Assembly: GCF_001625305.1 (NCBI RefSeq)
Contig: NW_017803246.1
Coordinates: 188,314-252,313, forward strand
Direction of reading: 5' to 3'
DNA: 64,000 nt
From: Branchiostoma belcheri
Lineage: Eukaryota; Chordata; Leptocardii; Amphioxiformes; Branchiostomatidae
Each line of letters starts with the position of its first letter. The first letter of the stretch is position 1. The notes beneath the pieces are model-generated. The model was not told the DNA's origin. It saw only the letters and a list, made by a program, of their open reading frames with translations, and made no database searches. Below, piece after piece: positions 11,277-22,212 of the stretch. Both the position numbers and the translations under genes were made by a program.

Positions 11277-11492
11277 ACAAAAGCTGGCGCACTTCCAGTA
11301 GCCCTCTGGCCCTGACTGGGTCCCTCCGCTACCAGTGGCAGTGCCCCCAGAGGACCAGCCTGCCGCGCGGCCTGCGAAAACTAACAAGTCCGGGCACGCG
11401 GTCAAGGGGAGAACCTCCCTCCCTCACAACCTCCCACACACGGACAGGGACCGGCGCGGGCTGTAGAAACATTAGGGCTGGTCTCCACCAGA

Positions 11493-11665
11493 TGATCTCC
11501 AAGCAGATCCCTTTCGGTGGTAAGAAAGACAGTATCAAATTGGCCAGGCAGTATCCATTAGCCAGAGAAGGTCGCCAGCCACCGACGGGTGGGATTAGCG
11601 ACAAAAAAAACGGCCATATATAAAAAGGTGACGATCATTCCCCCACAACCTCTGCTTGGAGAGTA
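11493..11665. mobile_element. MITE family B
   Basis: The ends are TGATCTCCAAGCAGATC and CTCTGCTTGGAGAGTA. The flanks TCCACCAGA (11484-11492) and TCCACCGGA (11666-11674) form a 9-bp target duplication with one mismatch. A close relative is at 19354-19534, sharing AGACAGTATCAAATTGGCC. Confidence 0.88.
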
Positions 11666-12040
11666 TCCACCGGACTCCTTTTTCAGGTTGAATAATGTAG
11701 TAGAAGGGGACCAGCAACTTTGAAACACTGCATGCGTTAACTTTGGAAGTTACACAGGTTGTAGAAACATTAAACGGAAAGTCTACCTTATCTCTGAGTT
11801 ATTATAATAACCCTGAAACCGGCCACGGAGACGCAGTATTTCTTCATTTTCGTGTCATCGGTGTTTTCACAGAGGTTCGCTTTGCTGATATCTAAGTCCT
11901 TACTATAACATGAGAAGGCCAACTATAACAAAACAACCAGAAGACCGGATTCCACAGTAAATTTGCGGAAGTTCGATGACGTCAGGACTTGAGGAGTGCG
12001 TGTGATTTGGCACGTTCGTCAAGTCCTGTTCTCCAAGTGG

Positions 12041-12243
12041 TAGCCACTACCAGACCTTTCTACGGGAATACGGATCGTAGAAGTCATCCAAAAAGAGAGT
12101 GAAATTTGCCAAGGGAGTCCGGCCGCGGGGAGGTAGTTTCTTTCCCTCCAAACTGCGCGGCCAGTCAAACCTACAAGGCGGCCAAACTCCCCCGGCAAAT
12201 ATTCTCCTATATATAGCCAGCGTGGTTAGTCCGACAGAGACTA
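12041..12243. mobile_element. MITE family A2, opposite orientation
   Basis: The ends are TAGCCACTACCAGAC and CAGAGACTA. The flanks TCCAAGTGG and TCCAAGTAG form a 9-bp target duplication with one mismatch. The interior is the reverse complement of that in 21002-21215. Confidence 0.88.
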
Positions 12244-12507
12244 TCCAAGTAGATGTAGGGTAGAAGACTCACGAAATCGCCATCTAGCGGTTAGACACCG
12301 CAACTGCACCTCCCACGGATGATATCTGTTGACTATACAACAGAAGTTTCCGCGGAGTATATTACTTACTGCTACGCTCCACTGCGTGGCGCCTGCGTCG
12401 GCGTCAACTCTAGACTCTAACGTTTTGTTGCTACAGAAACAACCAGAAACGCAAAATAAACATGGCCAGGTTTGACTAGGAGCAGGCTGCAAAACCGACA
12501 CGGAGTG

Positions 12508-12691
12508 TAGCCTCCGTAGGCTTAGCAGACTTATAGAACTGGGGGTTTGGTGGTCTTCGGCTGTTTTCTGATTAGCCCAACGGGGGGAATTCAACCAGGC
12601 CGGCTATGTTGTCTATATGCAATCAGAAAATAGCTCCCAAAGACCATGAAGACCCCCAAAATCCCCAGTTTTTGGCATGCTATGGAGGCTA
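12508..12691. mobile_element. MITE family A3
   Basis: The ends are TAGCCTCCGTAGG and TATGGAGGCTA. The flanks CACGGAGTG (12499-12507) and CGCGGAGTG (12692-12700) match at 8 of 9 positions. Inverted subterminal tracts include GGGGGTTTGGTGGTCTTC. It is the simple form of the composite at 7215-7601. Confidence 0.88.
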
Positions 12692-12837
12692 CGCGGAGTG
12701 CGTCAGTGGTTCAGGACATGGTGTAGGCTTGATGTCTTGTCGGCCAGTGTTTTTGGCGCTTTCAAACTGTCCCCCAATTTCTTTTTGAGTGTTCAAAGGT
12801 GAATATCAGTCGACTTTTCTTTCGTTTTATGTTCCTT

Positions 12838-13262
12838 CCCTCTCTCTCCCCTTTCCCTGCCTGTCTTTCTGTTTGTCTGTGTGTGCGTCTGTCTGTGATT
12901 CTCATACAGAATTCGTTCCAATGTGAAGGTCTGTCTACATTTCATTCTTCTTTTTTATTCTTTCGCTCCCTCTATCCTCTCCCTTGTCTATCCGTGTGTG
13001 CGTCTGTCTGCGGTTCTGATAATATACACAATTCGTTCGACTCTGAAGGTCTGTCTTCTTTTCTCTATCCTTTTTTATTCCTTCACTCCCTCACTCCTTT
13101 CCCTGTCTCTGTGATTCTCATACACAATTCGTTCTAATGTGAAGGTCTGTCTACTTTTCTTTCTTCTCTCTTCTATTCTTTCACTCCATCTCTCCTTTCT
13201 AGCCCATCTTTCTGTCTGTCACTATGTCTGGGCGTCTGTCTGTTTGTCTGTCTGTCTGAATA
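12838..13262. repeat. Minisatellite, ~115-120 bp unit, about 3.5 copies
   Basis: Each unit contains AATTCGTTC, then TGAAGGTCTGTCT, a pyrimidine-rich run and a TCTGTCTG tract. It is strongly strand-asymmetric (C/T rich). Confidence 0.88.
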
Positions 13263-13653
13263 TCGAACACATAGTTACCATACATCCTCACTGCTTCTAT
13301 TTTCGCCTGTGGAATTGCAAAGGTCGAAAGGCACAAAGACAAATGGGGGTGAAGTCTGCCATCTCCGATTACCTTGTTTTCCCTCGCGTTTCCATCACCA
13401 GTTCATCACCCACCCAGCGGAGTGGTGTTTTGGGAGAAGCTCTGTAGGGAGCCGTAACACTGAGGTTTAATTAGCCCCGAGTGTAAACCGTTAGTGACAT
13501 GTTGTACGTGTGGTGTTCAGGGTAGCCGGGCCCGGGCGTGAAGCCTGCCGCTGAGAGGGCAAAACAAAGATCACCTCACCGCCTTTTCATTTTACATCAG
13601 GGAACACACCAGCTTCTGTTACACAATCTCTCACTGTCAGGGGCTGGTAGGGT

Positions 13654-14021
13654 CAATCTCCAAGCAGATAGCCTCTACCAGGCTCTGCGGATCGCTCGAA
13701 AAATAGTAGAAACTGGCCGAAATATTAAAAAGGGATAGTATACCAGAGACGATCCCGGGCCAGAGTGAAGATCCAATTCGCGACCCACGGAGCCTCAGCC
13801 CTGTCGGGGGTCGCTACGTTCCTTGAAGTTCACTTCCGTGGGTCGCGAATTGGATCTTCACTCTGGCCGGATCTTCTCTGGTACACTATCCCTTTATTTC
13901 GGCCAATTTCTACTATTTTTCCAGCGATCCGCGCTGCCTGGTAGAGGCTAGTCGCCACTCACTACCGGGGTATATGATAGAAAGGTCACAATATCTTCCC
14001 CACCAACCTCTGCTTGGAGAG
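13654..14021. mobile_element. MITE family B interrupted by a family A1 MITE
   Basis: AATCTCCAAGCAGA at 13655 and CTCTGCTTGGAGAGTA near 14006-14021 look like the two ends of one family B element. A family A1 MITE at 13679-13950 lies between them. No matching target duplication was found for the inner insertion, so the nesting is tentative. Confidence 0.6.
13679..13950. mobile_element. MITE family A1 with a long inner palindrome
   Basis: The ends are TAGCCTCTACCAGGC and GCCTGGTAGAGGCTA. The middle has near-perfect inverted arms of about 40 bp, from CAGAGTGAAGATCCAATTCG with its complement after a ~34-bp loop. It would form a long hairpin. Confidence 0.85.
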
Positions 14022-14248
14022 TATGATTGGGTATCCTCTCCAAGAGCTTACGACCATACACCTCTAGACAACGATTCCCAGATCTGTGACTGGTTGTTTG
14101 AATCCTAAGGAAGAGTGCAGCAGGACAGTCGAAGATTCGATGTGCTGATTTCTTTTTTGTGTTGGAGTCTGAGACAAAGTTTTACCTCTGATGGTTAGAT
14201 TTTGGTACCTGTCCTTGGTACTGCAGTAGAACTTTTGTATGTTTCCAT

Positions 14249-14713
14249 TAGGGCTGCGTACCTAAACGTAACATCAGGTACAGGTACAGGTACTGGTACA
14301 GAGGTTTAGGTACAGGTCCGGACCTGTACCTGTACCTGAACAATTTGACAAATTAACACCTGTTCTTCACTTTTTCAATCATGACACAGAAACAATAATA
14401 AAGTGTTGGAGGGAAGGGAAAATGACTGACCTCTGACCTGATTTGAGTTTGTTGACCAATCACAACCCTGGATCAGCCACACTCTCGCGATGTCTCGTGA
14501 GACTGAGGATCTCAAATCAATCGACGGTGTTTACGTCTTTTCCAGTGCTAATTTTTCGTCTTTGTGGTAGGATTTACCTATCTTTAGTCATATACATGGT
14601 GTAAACTAGCTATTTCGGTATATACTCGTTACTTCATGATCCGGTATTTTGGACCTGTCCCGAAACGATTTTTACGGTATTGGACCGGTACAGTGTACCG
14701 GTCCGCAGCCCTA
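14249..14713. mobile_element. Non-autonomous hAT-type element with 8-bp target duplication
   Basis: The element begins TAGGGCTGCG and ends CGCAGCCCTA, perfect 10-bp terminal repeats. It is flanked by exact 8-bp duplications GTTTCCAT (14241-14248 and 14714-14721). AGGGCTG-type termini and 8-bp duplications are hAT hallmarks. The subterminal region is rich in GGTACAGGTAC-like motifs in both orientations, as for transposase binding sites. No transposase frame is present. Confidence 0.88.
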
Positions 14714-15057
14714 GTTTCCATATATATAACGTCACAAATACACCCTCACAATCCACGTCAATTTCTGTTTCGCGATCACACAAAAATCAGATGATTTTGA
14801 CGACAACCAGTCTATTGCATCCCCCAGCCCGTGTCCTTAGACTGACCCCTGGAGGCCGAGGGGGTACCGATCATTACTAGATTCGCTATACCCCCTAGGA
14901 GATAATGATGATGGAGCCACTTAGAGAAATCCTGACCATGCCAAAATCTGACGACCTTTTTCACAGCTGCGGTGAAAATTCCAGTGAAGTGCAGTGCAGT
15001 GAAGGAAAATTACAGGTTCTTCGATGTTTCAAAGGAAATCTTGTAGTTACTTAGTTA

Positions 15058-15408
15058 GCGACGGGCAATGGCCAAGCGGGTAGAGTGCTCAGCCTTGCAT
15101 GCACGCGGGCAGTCGTGAGTTCGATCCCCTGTCGGATTAAGAAATATGGTACGTACTGCTTTCTCTGCTTAGCACGCAGTCTTTGGGAAAGAGTATGGGA
15201 GTTGAACACACACCATTGCCAGTGGACTAGTCCCCTGCTGTAGTGTGAGCCTGTGTGTGTGAGAGTTGGGAGATGAACACATACCATTGCCGGTGGACTA
15301 GCCTCCTGTTGTAGTGACCTCACAACTGTGTGGCCCAAGGGTTATTGAAACTGAGATGCAGATGGGCGCGGCCCTGTGCACCACTTGGTGCGGGAAGGAC
15401 TTTAATTT
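15058..15408 (+). mobile_element. tRNA-derived SINE, family 3, near full length
   Basis: The head has an A-box-like TGGCCAAGCGGGTAGAGTG and a B-box-like GAGTTCGATCCC. The body has an internal tandem duplication of ~75 bp around CACCATTGCCAGTGGACTAG and CATACCATTGCCGGTGGAC. It ends in ACTTTAATTTTTT, a typical SINE tail. Confidence 0.8.
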
Positions 15409-15669
15409 TTTAACATAGTTAATAGGTTGATATGATGACTTTCCTTAGCTAGTTGCTAGCAAAGCGCAGGGTAAACATTGAGGAGGGTCATATGAGGTCA
15501 GAACTCGTTGCCGCTTGTCTGTCCGTGGTCAGGCGTAACCAGTACGGTCTGTCGATAAGGACGTTCTTGTGCGGACTCAATAGTTCTTAATACTATGGTA
15601 TATGGTAACACGTGTTAACGGCACACTTAAGTTTTTTTCAACTTATTTTAAGCAGAGGACAAATACAGG

Positions 15670-15841
15670 ACAGGACAATACTCATTTACATTCACTTGAG
15701 GTGAGGAAAGTCGTGTTAAGTGCCTGTTCCAAAGGCACAAGGCACAAGATCGGTGGCATGTCAGGACTCGAACCCGGGACCTCTTGGTTTTGAGTCGAAC
15801 ACTCTGCAGTTACCTGGCAGTTACGCCACACGACCCCACTT
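15670..15841 (-). mobile_element. tRNA-derived SINE, family 1, second copy
   Basis: Reverse complement of the element at 1812-1965. The B box reads GGGTTCGAGTCC on the minus strand, and the body shares CTTGTGCCTTTGGAACAGG-like sequence and the TGTAAATGAGTATTGTCC end. Confidence 0.8.
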
Positions 15842-16574
15842 TTAAGCACAAGTAGGAGAGAAACAAGACAAACTTTTTCTTTGCTGATCGGGCTTCTCTG
15901 ACAGGTGTCAGTCAAGCTCACAAAAAGTCACGACTTTCCACCCAGCATCTGCTTGGAGTTTACTGGTGCGTCTCGCCTGGCGAACCCTGTCCATCTTCGT
16001 GAATGCGTTTAATAAAGGGGCATGGAGGGGGTTCACCAAATGCCGGATGGCTGTTCCAAACTATGTGATTTTAAATTCGGCCCTAAACAAAATTGATTAA
16101 GAACATTCCACCTGCATACTCTTTTAAAGCTTTTCGACCAGATTGGTCTTGCAATACGTAATACGAGTGAGTTGAAGCTTTCGATGCAGAACAGGTTTCG
16201 CTGAAGCCCCCTACCACACCCTCCAATAGACGGTCTTAGCAGCCGCTTGGCCCGTAGTACTAGTAGTGGAGGTTGCCGCACCTGATCTGGTCCCGTCCGT
16301 TCCCGTACGTTTGCCACCGTAGCGCGCTTCTGCATCCTTCGGCCTCCCTCCTCACTCCCTCCCGCCGACACTACAGCCACGCCACGGTACCCAACTCCGA
16401 CCCCGTCCGGGAAGTTTTTCTCCGCGTTTTTCCCTGGGATGTAGCGGGGTCCGCACACACGCACAGGCCAGCGGGAAGGGGCACGGGCAGCCCGGCGGTC
16501 CGGATGACACAGGTAACCCGGGCAGTCTGGGCTAGATTAACGGGCTTCGTTAGCCTGACCTCTCGCCACGTACG
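15842..16574. other. Non-coding, GC-rich end
   Basis: Long open frames on both strands at 16033-16601 overlap each other and have no family resemblance or splice signals. I see no gene. Confidence 0.35.
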
Positions 16575-16840
16575 GCGCAGGGGCAAATAAGGCCACACCA
16601 ACGCAATGTGTTGGTTCTCGGATTTTTTTTAAAGAATATTGGTGTACTGAAAAATCAACATTGTCATGGAGTTCATACATGTATGTGTTGTGGTAATCAT
16701 AGTACGGCACTGGTGCAAATAAGGCCACACCAACGCAATGTGTTGGTTCTCGTATATAAGAAACAGTGATATACGTTCTGAAAAATCATCATGAGAAATT
16801 ATCATAGATGTTCACATGTGTTGTACGATGCTAACCTTTA
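16575..16840. repeat. Direct duplication, ~132 bp unit
   Basis: Two copies share GCAAATAAGGCCACACCAAC (16583 and 16715) followed by GCAATGTGTTGGTTCTCG, an ATT-rich middle with GAAAAATCA, and an end with TTCACATGTG or TTCATACATG. Confidence 0.8.
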
Positions 16841-16885
16841 TTCCAACACAACATATGATGATACCAAGATAAAGGGTACATAAGG

Positions 16886-16972
16886 ACCAAATTTTCAACG
16901 ACCACTGTCGCCTTCATTCGCGCCTTTATTCTTATCCTGATAAAGGCGACTGTCGTTGTTGAAAATTTGATC
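16886..16972. repeat. Inverted repeat
   Basis: CCAAATTTTCAACGAC and AAGGCGACTGTCGTTG with GTTGAAAATTTGATC form arms around a ~25-bp loop. It may be a small palindromic element. Confidence 0.75.
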
Positions 16973-17829
16973 GCTTTGTTATGGAATGAATAGAGTTTAG
17001 CATCGTGCGAACATGAAAACATCTTGTTTTAGGGAAAATTCTGTACATTGGTTTGGTACACACATTTTCAGGGAGTGGATGTAGCCAAAATGTCGTTCAA
17101 GTTTTCTTTTCAGTCCTCCTATTTCATACTGAAATTTCTTTGTAAATTTTCACTAGAAAGTGTCTGAGGAGGACAAAAATGAACGAATGTGGCCCAAACC
17201 TGCGATGGTTGTGATTTGTTACAGACGTGAATGAAAGACGTTATTGTTAGTGAGAGACTTAACGTGCACACATCGTACGGTAGAACATACCAGACCACAG
17301 GGAAGTCCACCCATGGTGGGTAACATTGCAACAAAAACGTTTCTAATGTAGCAGGTAGGAAAATAACGCTACTAACACCGGAACGTCGTGTGGCAAACAC
17401 TGGAGGCTAGCTGCATACAGATGTGGCCAAACGGCTGCAACTTCTGTTACAAATCGCGGACCGAGTCTTGCCACAGTCAGTTGCAGTATGCTGCAGTGTG
17501 CGTAGGGCATACTTGAAAAATGGTCAAGTGCAAGAGAAAGAAAGAATGTGCATGACTGACTTTAGCCAAGGAGCGAAAGAGGAAACAAGTACCAGAACAA
17601 GACGAAATTTGTAGCCCCAAATATTGTAGCCTTTCTTTATTCTAACAACGAAAGTGGCACAGCAGACGCTATATCTGTATATCTGCAGTCACTTCTTATT
17701 TTGCCACAGTCTGTTGGTAACGTCCTTGGCAGATGACCTTGCCGACTGAGGTCGTCCCGATTCTTTTGTCATGAAAATGAAGGGCAAACTTGCATCAAAT
17801 TACCCGCCGGTACCCGACCTGGTCTTGTG

Positions 17830-18190
17830 GTGCCAGCCTGGGTGCCAGACTTTTGCCAAGGATAACTCCTCGGCTCCAAGGCTAGCCTGGGTGCCAAACT
17901 GTTGCCAGGGCCATTATACAGGGTAGCTCCTCGACTCCAGGGCTAGCCTGGGTGCCGGACTGTTGCCAGGGCCAGTATACAGGGTAGCTCATCGGCTCCA
18001 GGGCTAGCCTGGGTGACTGTTGCCAGGGCCAGTATACAGGCCAGCTCCTCGGCTCCAGGGCTAGCCTGGGTGACTGTTGCCAGGGCCAGTATACCGGCCA
18101 GCTCCTCGGCTCCAGGGCTAGCCTGGATGCCAGACTGTTGCCAGGGCCTATACAGGCTAGCTCCTCGGCCTAACTCGGGACTGGCCTGTG
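17830..18190 (+). repeat. Minisatellite, ~58-60 bp unit, about 6 copies
   Basis: Each unit contains GGCTAGCCTGGGTG, GACTGTTGCCAGGGCC, a TATACAGG tract and AGCTCCTCGGCTCCAG. The same unit occurs inverted at 18755-19062 and, as short blocks, at about 23192-23267, 26290-26370 and 35570-35735. Confidence 0.9.
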
Positions 18191-18754
18191 TATTGGCCTA
18201 CGAACAATGAGCGTGTTCATTGGTTATTTATTTGATTTTGCCTTTATATACATGTAGACATTAATGTGGAACTTTTATGTATCTTTACATTGGATATTTG
18301 ACAGGGGGCTATGGTAAGAAAACAAACAAACAAAAAAGGAAAAGGAAATTTGTAGGTTCCCGTTACTTCAGATCGGATAAGCTAAAACTGGAACCTTCCC
18401 TTCCCATGTGCCATCGCGCCACCCAGAGCGCGACAGCCGCCCTTGACCGTGACCCTAACCCGAGGTCAGCCGCCCCCCGCCCCCGGCCTTACCCCCCGGA
18501 CCCCTCACACCCCCGGAATGCGCGCCGAGCTCTGCAGATTGACGACAACTCAAGTTTATGCTGTTTTACTTCCCTGAGAAAGTCTGTGTTCTTCAGTAGT
18601 AGGCACGCATTACCTTGGTCATGATGAGATCGCCCTTGACCGTGGTAAGCAGAGAAACCTTTTCTCCAGCTAAATTATAGTCAAGATACTAGACCAAAAA
18701 CACGCTAGGCAAAGAGACTTAGACTAGCTAGCTTGTGGATCAGGGCCTAACTGT

Positions 18755-19062
18755 GGGAGGCTGTGGCTAACTTTCCTTCAGAGCATGTTGGCCCATGAAC
18801 CGAGGAACTGGCCTGTTGGCCCTTGAAAACCGTCTGGCACCCAGGCTAGCATGCTGGCCTTGGAGCCGAGGAACTGGCCTGTGTAAGTCCTGGAAACAGT
18901 CTGGCACCCAGGCTAGCATGTTGGCCCTGGAGCCGAGGAACTGGCCTGTGTAAGCTAGCCCTTGAAACAGTCTGGCACCTAGGCTAGCATGTTGGCTCTG
19001 GAGCCGAGGAGCTGGCCTGTTCAGGCCCTGGAAGCAGTCTGGTACCCAGGCTACCCTGAGAA
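18755..19062 (-). repeat. Same minisatellite in inverted orientation, about 4.5 copies
   Basis: Units read GCTAGCATGTTGGCCCTGGA, then GCCGAGGAACTGGCCTG and AGTCTGGCACCCAGGCTAGC. This is the reverse complement of the array at 17830-18190, about 570 bp away. Confidence 0.9.
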
Positions 19063-19353
19063 AGTCTGTTCTTAGGTGCGAGTCACGCATGTTCCTTGAG
19101 TCCACCCTTGACCGTGACCCGCCCTGACCCGTCGCCGACCTTGCGACGGCAGAAAAACGTAAAAGCAGCGAGCGGAACTAATAGCTTCCTTACCCTGCTG
19201 GCCACCGGCGGACCGACGCGACCTCCCCGGCCGACCTCCCACCTGCCCCCGCCGGCCTGTGCGGTGAGTCTGTACGGCAGGATCGGGGGCGGACCGACCG
19301 GGGGACCGACCCAACCTCCCCGGCCGGACCTGTGCGGTGAACCTGTACTGTAA

Positions 19354-19534
19354 TCTCCAAGCAGATCCCTCTCGGTGGCAAAAAGACAGTATCAAATTGG
19401 CCAGGCAGTATCCATTAGCCAGAGAAGCTCCGCGACCACTGACGTTGGTGGGGATCAGGACAAAAAAAAAAAAAAAACGGCCATATATAAAAAGCTAACG
19501 ATCATTCCCCACAACCTCTGCTTGGAGAGTACGG
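19354..19534. mobile_element. MITE family B
   Basis: The ends are TAATCTCCAAGCAGATC and CTCTGCTTGGAGAGTA. The interior closely matches 11493-11665, including CGGCCATATATAAAAAG. No target duplication is preserved. Confidence 0.8.
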
Positions 19535-19975
19535 AATGCGGGGAATGCGCGGCTGGTTCCTACAGCCGTTTCCCGTACCTGTGGGGCCCTCGTTACAAAC
19601 GTGACGTGAGACGCTCCACGTGCTGCAGAGTGATGACGGACAGCGTAACTGTTAAACACGCTCGAAGCAGATGTTGGGTGGAAGCATGTTTGCCTGGATG
19701 CCAGTCTGCTCCCCACCCCTCTCACTTGACTTGACTTTACTTGGACCCACAATTAGACACTTCTGTTAGCTATTGTACCTGTGGTTCTTCACATATGCAT
19801 GTACAAAATACACAATACACTCTAACATGTTTGTCCGATGAAATATCTAGCCCTTCCTAACTATGGTTTCAAACTACTCTCTATCGATCCCTATTAAATG
19901 GCAAAATGTCACTATTTTCAAATTCACAACTAATTAGAGATAATGCTAGATTTCATCACTGGCTCCACTTGGTGA

Positions 19976-20077
19976 TTGCCTGGGTTCCATCCTGGTTAGT
20001 TTACGTCCGCTCCCACAGTGGTTGGTGGTAGCGACTGTGGGAGCGGACGTAAACTAACCAGGATGGAACCCAGGCTA
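19976..20077. mobile_element. Hairpin MITE (family C), perfect 9-bp target duplication
   Basis: A 102-bp near-perfect palindrome with arms from GCCTGGGTTCCATCCTGG to its complement, ending CCCAGGCTA. It is flanked by exact ACTTGGTGA at 19967-19975 and 20078-20086. Confidence 0.93.
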
Positions 20078-20865
20078 ACTTGGTGACGAAGTTTTAAATC
20101 AAGGCGCTCATTTTATACACTTATATACTTTTTTTCTTCATATGACGTCACTCCCGCCATGTTGGAGTACAGAGTATCAACTTACCCTCCAACATGGCTG
20201 CTCGATATCAAAATTCAAATTGTAATCATCATGACGTCAATGACAAGCCGCTTTAAGACAAATGGCCACATCTTGAGATGTAACTAAATCTGGGTACGCG
20301 TTTTAAGACGTGCCTCAAGGAGGACATTCCGTCTTGACATTGACGTATGTCTTTAAGTTCGCCGTGTGAATGTCTTGCGTGGGAAACATGTATTCTTGGG
20401 GACTAGCAACGTGCGTTTGTATCTGTATCTACATAGCCGGTACATATAACCGCCCTTCAGCGTGAAACACCAGCTTCTGTATCTGTGTCTGTATCTGCAG
20501 GTATATCAAAGCTAGCAGGATGCCCCTATTGTACTCGATGACAGCGAGTTCCACTCTACGATAGTTCTAGGAAAAACGTGTGTTTGAACTCCTCAAATCT
20601 GGGTTAATAACTCTGGTACTTCAAAGGGTTAATGCTTCTTGTTCTTTTCTGTGCAGGTATCAGATACGTTGTGTGTTTTTTTCGTGTTCTTTATCTTGTG
20701 GGTATGTACTGAACTGCACAGCTACAAGTGTAAACAGGCTGGTTCAGGTGAGAACCACTTCAGGTACACAAGGGCCAGGTGTGGCGCACGGTCAGGCGAA
20801 CAAGCTCTTTTTTTCTGCAAAGACAGGATTTTACAAGATTTAGCTTGATGGCAATAACGACGATG
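20078..20865. other. Non-coding, nothing recognised
   Basis: No gene or RNA was seen. CTCCCGCCATGTTGGAGTAC and its neighbour ACCCTCCAACATGGC form a small imperfect inverted pair at about 20151-20200. Confidence 0.35.
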
Positions 20866-20976
20866 TCAAAGTTTTTTCCCAAGGACACAACACTGGGGCC
20901 TGCCAGGGATTCGAACCCAGAACCTTCAGATTCCACCGACTTAACAACAACCCTAACCACTAGACCACCTAGTCAC
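20866..20976 (-). mobile_element. tRNA-derived SINE fragment
   Basis: On the minus strand the A-box-like TGGTCTAGTGGTTAGGG and B box GGGTTCGAATCCC are well preserved at tRNA-like spacing. The rest does not match the other SINE families here. Confidence 0.75.
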
Positions 20977-21001
20977 GTCTGTAGGGTTTTTAGGGGTAAC
21001 C

Positions 21002-21215
21002 TAGTCTCTACCAGACTAACTACGCTGGCTATACTATATTAGTATATAAGAGAATAATTGCCAGGGGAGTTTGGCCGCCTTGTAGGTTTGACTGGCCGCG
21101 CAGTTCGGAGGGAAAGAAACTACCTCCCCGCGGCCAGACTACCTTGGCCAATTTTACTCTCTTTTTTGCCGAATTCTACGATCCGTATTCCCGTAGAAAG
21201 GCCTGGTGGAGGCTA
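21002..21215. mobile_element. MITE family A2, perfect 9-bp target duplication
   Basis: The ends are TAGTCTCTACCAGAC and GGTGGAGGCTA. It is flanked by exact GGGGTAACC at 20993-21001 and 21216-21224. The interior is nearly identical to 24696-24898. Confidence 0.95.
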
Positions 21216-21224
21216 GGGGTAACC

Positions 21225-22212
21225 TGTGGTTGCTTAAAACATCAATACGAAACTCATGTGAATTGTGATGTTATCCCCACGATTGAGACAGTTCGGCCTC
21301 ACCTCCTGACGTCACTAAGCCGAGTAAATGATCCGGGAAAGCGCGCCTCCAGCCATAACGTGTTATTTTACAGGCTGTAGGGAGATATAAACGCGCCAAA
21401 CATGCCTCGGCTGAGCGAGTTTCACGACATGCATGGCAGCTTCTGGCGATTTTTTCTAATCTACAAGCAGATCCTAAAGTGGCAAGGCAGTATCCATTGG
21501 CCAAGGAGTGTCCAGCGCCCATCGGTGGCTAGTGGTCACTCATTCTTAATAGCTTTGGCCCATGGTTACAGCCTTGCCATCGTAGGATCTGCTTAAGTTA
21601 CATGTTACATTTTCCATGGCCTTGTGTTCTGAGAACTAGTAGAACTATGGGAATCTTACTGGGCCTGGGAAAGATTTAACAGTGAGACTCAAAAAAGTTT
21701 ATTTCTAACTTTATTTCAGGTACAATCTGACACAGTAACACTAACAGTGTAGACATATACATGCATTGTGCATAAAGCTACAGTCTCTACACAGTATACA
21801 TACACAACCTCCCTTTAGTTCGTTAGACTAAGTAAAGGTTTATTAGTATTGACACATTGTGGTGTTAGCCGTGACAGGTTGCACATAGCTTCTCTGGTTT
21901 ACTGTGAACATCTGTTGTAATTTTGCAATTTCTCTTAACTTTTCAGTCTCTGAGATTACTCCACAAAGTTCATACAAACAGAGGAGGGAACGTTGTGGTA
22001 GTGTTAACAGTTTTGTTCATCGTTCGTCTTTGGTACACGTGTCAAAACTTCATTTAGCCAAAGACTCATGACACGGGGGGCGGGGGTCGTGTAACGGGTG
22101 GTCGCTTGGATTTGTGAAATTTGTGGTGTGAGATGATATTTTTACATGTTGTTCTAGGTTTTCTGTTTATGTCAGATTTGTAGCACTGCAGGTATCATCA
22201 ATACGCACGTAG
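21225..22212. other. Non-coding, nothing firm
   Basis: Contains part of a family B MITE-like tract at about 21456-21595 (TAATCTACAAGCAGATCC to GATCTGCTTAAGTTA). No coding signal was seen. Confidence 0.4.

Noticed and set aside
10974..11405. Open frame rich in SFIH repeats
   Set aside because: Translation of a GAAT microsatellite.
16033..16601. Overlapping 143- and 105-codon frames in a GC-rich tract
   Set aside because: Both strands are open because of composition; no recognisable domain.
16886..16972. Hammerhead ribozyme
   Set aside because: CTGATAA...GAAA is present but helix II cannot form with a workable loop.
18767..19105. 112-codon minus frame
   Set aside because: It reads the inverted minisatellite units.
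20866..20976. Functional tRNA gene on the minus strand
   Set aside because: A and B boxes are good but no paired acceptor stem could be made out; more likely SINE-derived.
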